Shown here piece by piece: positions 19,503 to 29,078 of a stretch of 64,000 nt of DNA. A program made the position numbers and the translations under genes. The DNA lies in NCBI RefSeq assembly GCF_003020125.1, contig NZ_PYFW01000001.1:1798001-1862000 (forward strand), in the 5' to 3' direction. The stretch is from Bradyrhizobium sp. MOS003. Its GTDB lineage: Bacteria; Pseudomonadota; Alphaproteobacteria; Rhizobiales; Xanthobacteraceae. The notes beneath the pieces were generated by a model. That model ran no database searches and was not told where the DNA came from. It was given only the letters and a program-made list of their open reading frames with translations. How positions within the stretch are numbered: position 1 is the stretch's first letter; each line of letters starts with the position of its first letter.

Positions 19503-21641
19503 TCAGCTTTCCGGAACGAGGAAGATCGCGGCGAGCGGCGGAATGGTGAGACGAAGCTCGCCGTCGGCGGCCTGGACCTCGCCGATATTGCCGACATTGG
19601 TGCCGCCGTAATGGGCGGAGTCCGAATTGAACACCTCTTTCCACTTGCCGGCAATGGGCACGCGCACGCGATAGTCGCGATAGACGTTGGGTGAGAAGTT
19701 GACGATCACCAGACAACGGGAATGGTCGTCAAAGCCCTTGCGCAACCAGGCGAACACGTTGCGGTTGGCATCGTCCGTGATGACCCATTCGAAGCCGGCC
19801 TGGTCGCAGTCCATCTGGTGCAGCGCCGGCACCGCGCGATAGACCCGGTTGAGGTCGCGGATCAGCGACTGGATACCGGAATGGGGCTTGTATTCGAGCA
19901 GGTGCCAGTCGAGCGACTGGTCGTGGTTCCATTCGCGGCTCTGGGCGATTTCCGCGCCCATGAACAGCAGCTTCTTGCCAGGATGGCCGAACATGAAGCT
20001 GTAATAGGCGCGCAAATTCGCAAAGCGCTGCCACTCGTCGCCGGGCATGCGGCCGAGGATCGAGCGCTTGCCGTGCACGACCTCGTCGTGTGAGAGCGGC
20101 AGGATGAAATTTTCCGAGAAGGCGTAGTGCAGGCCGAACAGGATGTCGCCGTGGTGGTGCTTGCGGTGGATCGGGTCCTTGCTGATGTAGTTCAGCGTGT
20201 CGTGCATCCAGCCCATGTTCCACTTGTAGCCGAAGCCGAGCCCGCCGAATTCGACCGGGCGCGAGACCTGCGGCCAGGCAGTGGACTCCTCGGCCGCCGT
20301 GGTCGCCTGCGGGAAGCGCGCGAAAACCTCGGTGTTGACGCGGCGCAGGAAATTGATCGCCTCGATGTTTTCACGGCCGCCATACTGGTTCGGAATCCAG
20401 GCGCCGGGCGGCCGGCTGTAGTCGAGATAGAGCATGGACGCGACGGCATCGACGCGCAGGCCGTCGATGGCATAGCGCTCCATCCAGAACAGCGCGTTCG
20501 ATACCAGGAAGTTTGTCACTTCGGTGCGGCCGTAATTGTAGATCAAGGTGCCCCAGTCGAGATGGCGGCCCTGCAGCGGGTTGGCGTGCTCGTAGACGGC
20601 GGTGCCGTCGAAGCTGCCGAGCCCGTGCGGATCGTCGGGGAAGTGACCCGGCACCCAATCCAGCAGCACGCCGACTCCTTCGCGGTGGCAAGCATCGACG
20701 AGAGCGGCAAAATCCTCCGGCGTGCCGAAGCGGCTGGTCGGCGCATAGAGGCCGGTCGGCTGATAGCCCCAGGAGCCATCGAAGGGATGCTCGCTCACGG
20801 GCAGGAATTCGAGATGGGTGAAGCCCATGTCACGGGCATAGGCCGGCAACTGTTCGGCGAGCTCGCGATAGGTCAGCCATTCATCGCCGTTCTTGCGACG
20901 CCACGAGCCAAGATGGACCTCGTAGATCGACATCGGCGCCGACAGCGCGTTGATGCCGTCAGGCGCCGGGCGTGGCCGCGGCAAATGCGCTTCGTCGAAC
21001 ACGATGGAGGCCGTCTTTGGACGGACTTCGCTCGCAAATGCCAGCGGATCGGATTTCAGCGGCAGCAGATGACCGTGCGGCCCGATGATCTCGAACTTGT
21101 AGTGGTCGCCGGCCTTGGCATGCGGAACGAACAATTCCCAATAGCCGGCGCCGCGCACCCGCATCGGATGGCGCCGCCCGTCCCAGAAATTGAAATCTCC
21201 GACCACGGACACGCGCCGTGCGTTCGGCGCCAGCACCACGAAGCCGATGCCGTCGACGCCTTCGAGCCGCATCGGATGCGCCCCGAGCTTGTCGTAGAGG
21301 CGCTGATCGGTGCCTTCGCCGAGGAGATACAGGTCGAAATCGGTCAGGATCGGCGGAAACCGGTAGGCGTCCTCGAACTCGACGACATTGCCCGCGAATT
21401 TCGCGCGTAACTGATAGTGCTTCGAGCCATTGGGCAGGGCCCCGATGAAAAGCCCGGCATCGTGCACGCGGTCGAGCGGAGCGACTTCGCCATGTTCGCC
21501 GACCGCCTCGACATTCGAGGCTTCGGGGAGAAAGGCACGCACCACTCTTTTTTCGCCCTCGGGATGCAGCCCAAGATAGTGGAAGGGGTCGGAGTGGCGG
21601 CCTTCGATGATCGCGTAGGCCTCGGCAGGCAGTTTAGGCAT
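19503..21641 (-). CDS. glgB: 1,4-alpha-glucan branching enzyme GlgB
   Basis: The 712-residue GH13 enzyme transfers alpha-1,4 chains to alpha-1,6 branch points of glycogen. It has an N-terminal repeat and CBM48 domain (about 1-220), then a barrel with [38 protein letters not shown] (nucleophile Asp), [11 protein letters not shown] (acid Glu) and [13 protein letters not shown]. The start at 21641 overlaps the end of treS by 8 bases. In GlgE-pathway organisms GlgB branches the polymer built from maltose-1-phosphate. Confidence 0.96.
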   Translation of the reverse strand: MPKLPAEAYAIIEGRHSDPFHYLGLHPEGEKRVVRAFLPEASNVEAVGEHGEVAPLDRVHDAGLFIGALPNGSKHYQLRAKFAGNVVEFEDAYRFPPILTDFDLYLLGEGTDQRLYDKLGAHPMRLEGVDGIGFVVLAPNARRVSVVGDFNFWDGRRHPMRVRGAGYWELFVPHAKAGDHYKFEIIGPHGHLLPLKSDPLAFASEVRPKTASIVFDEAHLPRPRPAPDGINALSAPMSIYEVHLGSWRRKNGDEWLTYRELAEQLPAYARDMGFTHLEFLPVSEHPFDGSWGYQPTGLYAPTSRFGTPEDFAALVDACHREGVGVLLDWVPGHFPDDPHGLGSFDGTAVYEHANPLQGRHLDWGTLIYNYGRTEVTNFLVSNALFWMERYAIDGLRVDAVASMLYLDYSRPPGAWIPNQYGGRENIEAINFLRRVNTEVFARFPQATTAAEESTAWPQVSRPVEFGGLGFGYKWNMGWMHDTLNYISKDPIHRKHHHGDILFGLHYAFSENFILPLSHDEVVHGKRSILGRMPGDEWQRFANLRAYYSFMFGHPGKKLLFMGAEIAQSREWNHDQSLDWHLLEYKPHSGIQSLIRDLNRVYRAVPALHQMDCDQAGFEWVITDDANRNVFAWLRKGFDDHSRCLVIVNFSPNVYRDYRVRVPIAGKWKEVFNSDSAHYGGTNVGNIGEVQAADGELRLTIPPLAAIFLVPES

Positions 21642-24600
21642 GGGCTTCGCTCCCGGTGCTGGACAGAATGCGAAGCAGTCCGGTCAGCGGCGCATGGAGC
21701 CCCTCAGGCCGGTTGGACAGCTCGTACTCTACTTCATTGAACGCTTGATCAACCAGGAAGAACCTTAACAGGCCTTCCGCGGATTTCCGATCCTCCGGCC
21801 ACAGCCGTCGATCGGTCATGGCCTCGCGATAGGCGGACAGGAAGGTCGCGGCGGCCCGCTCGCGCCATTCGTCGAGCGCGGCTGTGATCCGGCCCTGCTC
21901 GTCGGAGGCACCCGTGAGCGCGCGGCTCAGTGCCGCGTTGACCGAAAGGTCGATCGAGCGGATCAAGCCGGCGACGTCGCGCGCGGCAGGCAGCTTGCGC
22001 CGCTTGTCGGCCAGCGGCAGGCGCGGATCGCCGTCGAAGTCGATGATGAAGATATCGTCCTTCACGATCAGAGTCTGCCCGAGGCGGAAGTCGCCATGAT
22101 GACGGATGTTCAGCCCGCCGATCCCGGAAGGCAATAGGGCATCCAGGTGGTCGGGCAGGGATGCGCGCGCGGCGGCGAGCTGCTCGATCAGCGGCCGGTC
22201 TGCTTCCCGCAGGTCGGCGCGGCCATCGGCCAGCCGTTCGAAAACCCGCTCGGCCCGCGCCTTGAGGTCGGACACAAGTCGCTTCACGTGCGCAGGGCCG
22301 ATCGGCTCCGGGGCGAGATCGTCCGGCTTTGCCGCCGCCAGGGCAACATGCAGCTCGCCGAGCCGCCTGCCGATCTGCGCGAGGAAGTGCAGATAAGGCG
22401 CTTGCTCCTGGGTCTCGCGGGGGGCTTCGCCTGCCGATAGCACGCGCTGCTCGTCGATATAGCGATCGAGATAGCCCGTGGTCACGGCCCAGCCGTCGCC
22501 CTGGTTCTCGACATAGGCATGCATCACGCCGAGCGCGCTGCGCTGGTCGCCCTCGACCAGCTCGACGCTGCCGAGCAGCGCCGGCGTATTCGCAAAGCGC
22601 GCGACCTCGGTAAGATAGTTGCCGATCTCGATCTCGGGATTGATGCCGCTTTCGAGCTGGCGATAGATCTTGGCGACGTACTGGTTGTCGACCAGCGCGG
22701 TGCTGTTCGCCTGCTCGATCGCGCGGATGCGTTCGGGCTCCTTGATGGTGTAATCGGCGAAGCGGCTGGTCGCCTTGAATTCGAGCCGCATATTGTTTTC
22801 ATCCACCACCAGATTCTGCGACAGGTTGCGGAGGAATAGGCCGATGAAGATCTGGTCGGTGGCGACGTCGAGCAGCGTACCTTCGCGCGCGCCCTGGCGC
22901 ACGGCGGCCAGCGCCCTCGGGTTGAAGCGCTCGCGGTCGAAGCGTACCCACTCGATCTGCATTGGCAGCACGTAGCGCGACGCGACGTCCTGCTCTGTCG
23001 CCTGAAAGAATGCGATCCAGGGCCTGTTGTCGCCGATGTCGCAGAATGGCACCGCCGAGGTCAGCGTGGTCTTGATCTGCTTGGGATTGTGTTCGGGATA
23101 CCACCGTGTCCGCGACAGGAATCCCGGCAGCACGTCGCGCTCGAACACGCCGCGTTCGCGGGCGAGCGACACCCAGTTGGAATTCACAGGCACCACCAGC
23201 GTCTCGAACTCCGGCACCGCGCGCGGCGTCACCGGCTCGGACTTGTCGCGCTCCTGAAGCTGGAACCAGTAGAAGCCGTAGGGCCCCAGCGTGATCATGT
23301 AGGGCAGTTCGCCGATCGCCGGGAAGCGGGTGCGGCCGAGCATCTCCTGGGGAATGCGGTCCTTCCAGGGCGACAGATCGAGCTCGGTGGCCTGTGCTGC
23401 GCGCGACAAATTGGCGACGCAGAGGATCACCTCGTCGCGATATTGCCGGACATAGGCGAGCACGGCGCGGTTGGCCGGGCGGATGAAGGTCATGGTGCCG
23501 CGGCCGAAAGCGAGCGTCGACTTGCGCACCGAGATCAGCCGCTTGGTGGCGCTGAGCAGCGAGGACAGGCTGCGCGACTGCGCCTCCACGTTCACCGATT
23601 CGTAGCCGTAGACCGGGTCCATGATCAGCGGCGCGTAGAGGCGGGCGGGGTCGCAGCGTGAGAAGCCGCCATTGCGGTCCGGGCTCCATTGCATCGGCGT
23701 GCGCACGCCGTTGCGGTCGCCGAGATAGATGTTGTCGCCCATCCCGATCTCGTCGCCGTAATAGATGATCGGCGTGCCGGGAAAGGAGAGCAGCAGCGAG
23801 TTCATCAGCTCGATCTTGCGCCGGTCGTTGTCCATCAGCGGCGCGAGGCGCCGGCGGATGCCGACATTGATGCGGGCGCGGGGATCGTTCGCGTAAGTGG
23901 TCCAGAGATAGTCCCGTTCGACGTCGGTGACCATTTCCAGCGTCAGCTCGTCATGGTTGCGCAGGAACAGCGCCCATTGGCAGCTCGCGGGAATGTCGGG
24001 CGTCTGGCGCAGAATGTCGGTGATCGGGAAGCGGTCTTCCTGCGCGATCGCCATGTAGATGCGCGGCATCAGCGGGAAGTGGTAGGCCATGTGGCATTCG
24101 TCGCCACGGCCGAAATATTCCTGCACATCCTCCGGCCATTGATTGGCCTCGGCCAGCAGCAGCTTGCCCTTGGAGTAGGAATCGAGCTCCTGACGCAAGC
24201 GCTTGATGATCGCATGCGTCTCGGGAAGGTTCTCGTTGTTGGTGCCGTCGCGTTCGCAGAGATACGGAATGGCATCCAGCCGGAAGCCGTCGACGCCGGC
24301 GTCCAGCCAGCGCTTCATCACCTGGATCAGCGCGCTGACGACGCGCGGATTGTCGAAATTGAGGTCCGGCTGGTGCGAGAAGAAGCGATGCCAGTAGAAT
24401 GCGCCGGCCTCGTGATCCCAGGTCCAGTTCGACTTCTCCGTGTCGGTGAAGATGATCCGCGTGCCCTGGTATTTCTGGTCGGTGTCGCTCCAGACATACC
24501 AGTTGCGGGCGCTCGAGCCTGCGGGGCTACGGCGCGCGCGCTTGAACCAGTTATGCTGGTCAGAGGTGTGGTTGACGACGAGCTCGGTAATGACGCGCAG

Positions 24601-24927
24601 GCCACGCTTCTGCGCTTCCTGGATGAAGCGCTTGAAATCCTTCATGGTCCCGAAATCGGGATTGACCGAGCCGTAGTCGGCGATGTCGTAACCATCGTCG
24701 CGGCCCGGCGAAGGATAGAACGGCAGCAGCCACAGCGCGGTGACGCCGAGCTCCTGCAGATAAGGCAGCTTCTCGGTCAGGCCGGCAAAGTCGCCGATGC
24801 CGTCATTGTTGCTGTCGGCAAAGGCCTTGACGTGGAGCTGGTAGATAATGGCGTCCTTGTACCAGAGCTCGTCCACGATCTCGGCAGCCTCGGCTTTATT
24901 GGTGTCGACGGAAGACAGAACATTCAT
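21634..24927 (-). CDS. treS: Trehalose synthase-maltokinase fusion protein
   Basis: This 1097-residue fusion has an N-terminal trehalose synthase (GH13, about residues 20-570), which interconverts trehalose and maltose, and a C-terminal maltokinase (about 620-1097), which phosphorylates maltose to maltose-1-phosphate. GH13 motifs are [31 protein letters not shown] and [10 protein letters not shown]. The kinase part shows HGDFRLGQ (catalytic Asp) and IIDFDGDP. The start at 24927 is preceded by AAGGG. The fusion channels trehalose into the GlgE substrate, yet the adjacent glgE-like gene looks catalytically altered. It lies 11 bases after that gene. Confidence 0.94.
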   Translation of the reverse strand: MNVLSSVDTNKAEAAEIVDELWYKDAIIYQLHVKAFADSNNDGIGDFAGLTEKLPYLQELGVTALWLLPFYPSPGRDDGYDIADYGSVNPDFGTMKDFKRFIQEAQKRGLRVITELVVNHTSDQHNWFKRARRSPAGSSARNWYVWSDTDQKYQGTRIIFTDTEKSNWTWDHEAGAFYWHRFFSHQPDLNFDNPRVVSALIQVMKRWLDAGVDGFRLDAIPYLCERDGTNNENLPETHAIIKRLRQELDSYSKGKLLLAEANQWPEDVQEYFGRGDECHMAYHFPLMPRIYMAIAQEDRFPITDILRQTPDIPASCQWALFLRNHDELTLEMVTDVERDYLWTTYANDPRARINVGIRRRLAPLMDNDRRKIELMNSLLLSFPGTPIIYYGDEIGMGDNIYLGDRNGVRTPMQWSPDRNGGFSRCDPARLYAPLIMDPVYGYESVNVEAQSRSLSSLLSATKRLISVRKSTLAFGRGTMTFIRPANRAVLAYVRQYRDEVILCVANLSRAAQATELDLSPWKDRIPQEMLGRTRFPAIGELPYMITLGPYGFYWFQLQERDKSEPVTPRAVPEFETLVVPVNSNWVSLARERGVFERDVLPGFLSRTRWYPEHNPKQIKTTLTSAVPFCDIGDNRPWIAFFQATEQDVASRYVLPMQIEWVRFDRERFNPRALAAVRQGAREGTLLDVATDQIFIGLFLRNLSQNLVVDENNMRLEFKATSRFADYTIKEPERIRAIEQANSTALVDNQYVAKIYRQLESGINPEIEIGNYLTEVARFANTPALLGSVELVEGDQRSALGVMHAYVENQGDGWAVTTGYLDRYIDEQRVLSAGEAPRETQEQAPYLHFLAQIGRRLGELHVALAAAKPDDLAPEPIGPAHVKRLVSDLKARAERVFERLADGRADLREADRPLIEQLAAARASLPDHLDALLPSGIGGLNIRHHGDFRLGQTLIVKDDIFIIDFDGDPRLPLADKRRKLPAARDVAGLIRSIDLSVNAALSRALTGASDEQGRITAALDEWRERAAATFLSAYREAMTDRRLWPEDRKSAEGLLRFFLVDQAFNEVEYELSNRPEGLHAPLTGLLRILSSTGSEAHA

Positions 24928-24938
24928 GGCGTGAACCC

Positions 24939-26885
24939 TTACGCCAGGCAGCGGAACAGGAGCGCGGGATCGAGGTCGGGATCGATACGCAATTTGATCC
25001 CGCCCCATTCGATGCGGGACTGTTCGCCGGTGACAAGGTTTTCGAGTGTCGTGATAGGGTGCCGCTGACCGCTCGCGCCAACCGTGACCTCGCCGAGCGG
25101 CAGCCAGAATTCGCGCACATGGCGCGACAGAGCGATCACCACCACGACGGTGTTGGCGGGATCGGCAGCGTCCTTGACGAAGGCGATCGTCTCGCCGTCC
25201 TCGATGCCGATGAAACGCAAGTTCGCCGTTTGCTGAAGCGCGGCATTGTCGTTGCGGGCGCGGTTGAGCGCGGCGATGTAGGACTTGATGTTGCCGGGCC
25301 GGTCCCAGTCGCGATGCCGGAGCTGGTATTTCTCTGAATCCAGATATTCCTCGCGGCCGGGGATCGCCTCATGTTCCAGCAGTTCGAACCCGCTATAGAG
25401 GCCGTAACTGCCCGACAACGTCGCCGCCAGCGCAACACGCGACTTGAAGGCCCAGGCCTCGCCGCTCTGGAGATGATAGGGCAGCAGGTCGGGCGTATTG
25501 ACGAACAGGTTCGGGCGATAGAAGTCGCGCTCGGGATAGCGCGTCAGCTCGCCGAGATATTGCTCCAGCTCCCATTTTGTCGTGCGCCAAGGGAAATAGG
25601 TGAAGGACTGCGCGAAGCCGAGCTTGGCGAGGCCCTTCATCAATTTCGGCCGGGCAAACGTCTTCGAGAACAGGATCACCTCGGGATGCCGGCGGCGGAT
25701 GTCGCGGATCAGCCAGTCCCAAAACGGGAAGGGCGCGGTGTCGTGATTGTCGAGGGCGAAGATGGTGACACCATGGTCGATCCAGAACAGCATGGCGTCG
25801 CGAAATGCATTCCACAATCCAGCCCGATCGACCGATGCGAAATCGGGAATCACGATGTCCGAATAAGGGCCATCGCCCGCCCGCACCGAACGGTCCGGTC
25901 GCCATTTGAACCACTCCGGATGCTGCGTCAGCCAGGGATGGTCCGGCGAGCACTGCGCGGCGAAATCCAGCGCGAGTTCGAGGCCATATTCGAGGCAGGT
26001 TGCAACCAGCGCGCGGAAATCCTCGATGGTGCCGAGCTCGGGATGTAGTGCATCGTGGCCGCCCTCGGCGGAGCCGATCGCATAGGGCGAGCCGGGATCG
26101 CCTGCGGTCGCCACCGGCGCATTGTTGCGGCCTTTGCGCCGTGTTTTGCCGATCGGGTGGATGGGAGAGAAGTAAAGCACGTCAAAGCCCATCGCAGCGA
26201 TATCGGGCACGCGCGCGATGCAGTCGCGCAGCGTGCCGTGCTGGCCTGCGACCTGGCTCTGGCCGCGCGGCATCATCTGATACCAGGCGCCGAAGCGCGC
26301 CTTGTCGCGGTCGACGGTCAGCGGAAAGAGCTGCGAGCGGGTCAGGTCAGACCGGGACTGGCTTTCCGCCATGGCATCGCCGAGCTCGGCCGCAAGCAGC
26401 GGGGCGACATCGCCGGTCTGAAGATAATCCTCGCACTGCCTGACGATGACCGTCGCGGCGTCCTGTCCCGCGCCATGCGCTTTGGTCAGGAGTCCGGCCC
26501 CCTCGATCGCATCGAGGCTGACGTCAGCACCCATGCGCTGCTTGCGCGCAACTCCGTGCGACCAAGTGGCGAACTCGTCGGTCCAGGCCTCGATCGCATA
26601 AAAATACTGGCCGGGCTCGACCGGCGTGAATGCGGCGGACCAGCGGTCATTGCCGTGATGGATCATCGGCTCGCTCCGCCATTCCCGGTTCTGCTCCTGT
26701 CGCCAGATCAACGCGGCTCCGACCACGGCGTCGCCGTCGCGATAGATGTCCGCCCAGACCTCGACCCGTTCGCCCGCGATCCGTTTCACGGCGAAGCGGC
26801 CGCCATCGATCAGGGGATAGATGTCTTCGATGAGGAAAGCGCTGCCGGCAGCGGCGCTCTCGACAGTTTGAATTGTCTTGTTCAC
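24939..26885 (-). CDS. GlgE-like maltosyltransferase homologue with altered catalytic residues
   Basis: The 648-residue protein is homologous over its length to GlgE, which adds maltose from maltose-1-phosphate to alpha-glucans. The N-terminal maltosyltransferase domain ([17 protein letters not shown], about 20-36) and GH13 barrel are present. In GlgE enzymes as I recall them, the active site reads RVDNPHTKP (nucleophile Asp) and LAEAFTRP (acid Glu). Here these are ALDNHDTAP (Asp379, Ala377 for Arg) and FSKTFARP (Lys408 for Glu). The third acid is kept in NTPDLLP (Asp466). It may be inactive or regulatory. I chose the GTG start 26885; a TTG at 26951 is possible. First gene of the operon. Confidence 0.85.
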   Translation of the reverse strand: MNKTIQTVESAAAGSAFLIEDIYPLIDGGRFAVKRIAGERVEVWADIYRDGDAVVGAALIWRQEQNREWRSEPMIHHGNDRWSAAFTPVEPGQYFYAIEAWTDEFATWSHGVARKQRMGADVSLDAIEGAGLLTKAHGAGQDAATVIVRQCEDYLQTGDVAPLLAAELGDAMAESQSRSDLTRSQLFPLTVDRDKARFGAWYQMMPRGQSQVAGQHGTLRDCIARVPDIAAMGFDVLYFSPIHPIGKTRRKGRNNAPVATAGDPGSPYAIGSAEGGHDALHPELGTIEDFRALVATCLEYGLELALDFAAQCSPDHPWLTQHPEWFKWRPDRSVRAGDGPYSDIVIPDFASVDRAGLWNAFRDAMLFWIDHGVTIFALDNHDTAPFPFWDWLIRDIRRRHPEVILFSKTFARPKLMKGLAKLGFAQSFTYFPWRTTKWELEQYLGELTRYPERDFYRPNLFVNTPDLLPYHLQSGEAWAFKSRVALAATLSGSYGLYSGFELLEHEAIPGREEYLDSEKYQLRHRDWDRPGNIKSYIAALNRARNDNAALQQTANLRFIGIEDGETIAFVKDAADPANTVVVVIALSRHVREFWLPLGEVTVGASGQRHPITTLENLVTGEQSRIEWGGIKLRIDPDLDPALLFRCLA

Positions 26886-26975
26886 GGTGATGCCATTGAC
26901 AAGAAAGCAGGAGCCCGTTTCCCTTGCCGGGAACCACGCTTGGTACCACAATAGAAAGCCGCTTGTGTGTCATTG

Positions 26976-26989
26976 GTTCCCAAGGGAAC
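26976..26989. promoter_or_regulatory. Palindrome GTTCCCAAGGGAAC in the divergent glgE/malQ region
   Basis: A perfect 14-base palindrome lies in the 201-base gap between the leftward glgE-treY operon (start 26885) and rightward malQ (start 27087). It is about 90 bases from each start, a suitable place for an operator controlling both directions. The binding protein is unknown and no regulator gene is adjacent. Confidence 0.4.
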
Positions 26990-27086
26990 GGCAGGCGCGG
27001 CTCGCGACTTAACCCCGACTAACCTCTTCCGCGACCTCTAGAATCGATGCCCCCGGCCAGAGAACGGCCTGCAAGCTGCGTGCCGA

Positions 27087-29048
27087 ATGGATCTTTTAGC
27101 TCAAGCCCAGATCAAGGGCGTTCAATCCGAATTCGTCGATGCCCTCGGAAAGCTGCGGGTCACCGATCCCGTGGCCCTCAAATCCATCCTCGACGCCCTG
27201 CCGGAAAAGCGGGTCTATCGCTTCGTCGAGGGACCCGTGGTGCTTCGCGCCTTGAGGCATTCGCGGACCGAGCTGGCGGCCACCGGCCGGGTGCCCCTCA
27301 AATGGACAATCACCGGCAACGCGAAGGTGATCGCGCAAGGCGAGACGCGCGAGCCCGTGATCGCATGGCCTTCTGACCTGCCGCTCGGTTACCACCGGTT
27401 GACCTTGACCGACGCCGAAGGTGCGACGGAAGAAGTCCCGATGATCGTGGCGCCCGAGCGGGCCTACGGCGGTGATTTCGACCGTGGCTGGCTGCTCGCC
27501 GTGCAGCTCTACAGCATTCGCTCCGGCCGGAATTGGGGCATCGGAGATTTCACCGATCTGGCTGGTCTCGTCCGGCTTGCCAAGCAGCTCGGGGCGGACG
27601 GCGTCGGACTCAATCCGCTGCATGTCCTGTTCGACGACCATCCGGCTGATTGCAGCCCCTATTCGCCCAACAGCCGGCTGTTTCTCAACCCGCTCTATAT
27701 CGACGTCGAGGCGATCCCCGAATTCTCGGCAGACCTCGTGCCGGATGCCGCAGCGACCGCCGCGCGGCTTCGCGAGGGCGACCGGGTCCCCTATGCCGAC
27801 ATGGCGGTGCTGAAATGGCGGGCCTTGCGCGCCGCCTTTGACGCTTTCGTGACAAAGGCGAGCGGCGCCCGCCGCAATCAGTTCGACGCATTCCGCGCCG
27901 ACCGCGCGCCGCTGTTGTCCCGCTTTGCCTGCTTCGAGGTGCTGCGCCATCGTTTCTTGTCGCCGTGGTGGGAATGGCCGGTGGAATGGCAGCAGCCGGA
28001 CGACGCCAAATGCGCGGAGCTGCGCAACGGTCCCGACAAGCGCGAGGTCGAGTTCGTCGAATTCGTGCAATGGACGGCCGACAATCAATTGCGTGCGGCC
28101 AAGGAGCTTGCGAGCCGGCTCGGTATGAGGGTCGGATTGTATCTCGACGTCGCCGTCGGCGTGCAGTCCAACGGCTTCGATGCCTGGAACGAGCAGATTG
28201 CGATCTCGCGTCATCTCGCGGTCGGAGCGCCGCCCGATGTGCTCAACACCGCCGGTCAGGACTGGGGTCTCGCCGGCTTCAATGCCGGTGGCCTGGAAGC
28301 GCAGTCCTTCGTGCCCTTTGCCGATATGTTGGCGGCCTCGATGCGCCATGCCGGCGCCATCCGGATTGACCATGTCCTCGGGCTGAAGCGGCTCTATCTG
28401 GTGCCGCGCGGCTTCAAGCCTGACAACGGCGCCTATGTGCAGATGCCGTTCGAGGCGCTGCTCGGCGCCATCGCGCGCGAGAGCGCGGCGCATAAGTGCA
28501 TCGTGATCGGTGAAGATCTCGGCACCGTGCCGGAAGGTTTCCGCGAAACCATGCAGGATTTTGGCATCTGGTCCTATCTCGTCATGATGTTCGAGCGTGA
28601 CGATGTCGGACATTTCCGCAGTACCGACTTCTACAGGCCGAACGCGCTGGTAACGCTGAACACGCACGATCTGTGCACTTATGCGGGCTGGCGCTCCTTC
28701 AGCGATCTCAAGGTAAAGCGCTCGCTCGGGCTCGATCCCGGCGAGAACGAGCAGGACCGCTGGGACGCGCTCGGCATGCTCGATGAGATCCTGCGCCAGA
28801 ACGGCATTACCGCCAACGACCTCTATTCGGTGCTTGCATTCCTGTCGCGCACGCCGTCGCGGCTATTGGCGGTGTCAATGGAGGACCTGCTCGGCGTGCT
28901 CGACCAGCCCAATATTCCCGGCACGATCGACGAGCATCCGAACTGGCGCCAGCGTCTTCCCGTCGCGCTCGACAAGATCGCCTCGAAGGTCGACCTCACG
29001 GCCTTGCGAGCGGCAACGCGGGAACGTTCGCGGAATGGCGGGAGTTGA
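27087..29048 (+). CDS. malQ: 4-alpha-glucanotransferase MalQ
   Basis: The 653-residue GH77 amylomaltase transfers alpha-1,4-glucan segments between malto-oligosaccharides and can recycle short dextrins left by debranching. An N-terminal beta domain (about 1-130) precedes the barrel, which shows LYSIRSGRNWGIGDFTDL, SPYSPNSRLFLNPLYID, AIRIDHVLGLKRLYLVP (nucleophile Asp), IVIGEDLGTVP (acid Glu) and LNTHDLCTYAGW. It diverges from the glucan operon and is followed after 30 bases by a GH15 gene, probably in one transcript. Confidence 0.94.
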   Translation: MDLLAQAQIKGVQSEFVDALGKLRVTDPVALKSILDALPEKRVYRFVEGPVVLRALRHSRTELAATGRVPLKWTITGNAKVIAQGETREPVIAWPSDLPLGYHRLTLTDAEGATEEVPMIVAPERAYGGDFDRGWLLAVQLYSIRSGRNWGIGDFTDLAGLVRLAKQLGADGVGLNPLHVLFDDHPADCSPYSPNSRLFLNPLYIDVEAIPEFSADLVPDAAATAARLREGDRVPYADMAVLKWRALRAAFDAFVTKASGARRNQFDAFRADRAPLLSRFACFEVLRHRFLSPWWEWPVEWQQPDDAKCAELRNGPDKREVEFVEFVQWTADNQLRAAKELASRLGMRVGLYLDVAVGVQSNGFDAWNEQIAISRHLAVGAPPDVLNTAGQDWGLAGFNAGGLEAQSFVPFADMLAASMRHAGAIRIDHVLGLKRLYLVPRGFKPDNGAYVQMPFEALLGAIARESAAHKCIVIGEDLGTVPEGFRETMQDFGIWSYLVMMFERDDVGHFRSTDFYRPNALVTLNTHDLCTYAGWRSFSDLKVKRSLGLDPGENEQDRWDALGMLDEILRQNGITANDLYSVLAFLSRTPSRLLAVSMEDLLGVLDQPNIPGTIDEHPNWRQRLPVALDKIASKVDLTALRAATRERSRNGGS

Positions 29049-29078
29049 TCGGGCGGGGATTTCCAGGCGCGAAAGACA

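Noticed and set aside
24939..26885. Frameshift or sequencing error as explanation of the odd GlgE motif
   Set aside because: The frame is continuous, spacing between catalytic positions is preserved and the flanking residues align well, so the changes look like true substitutions.
26885..27087. EcfG-type stress promoter for the trehalose operon
   Set aside because: GGAAC occurs as part of the palindrome on both strands, but no CGTT follows at 16-17 bases.
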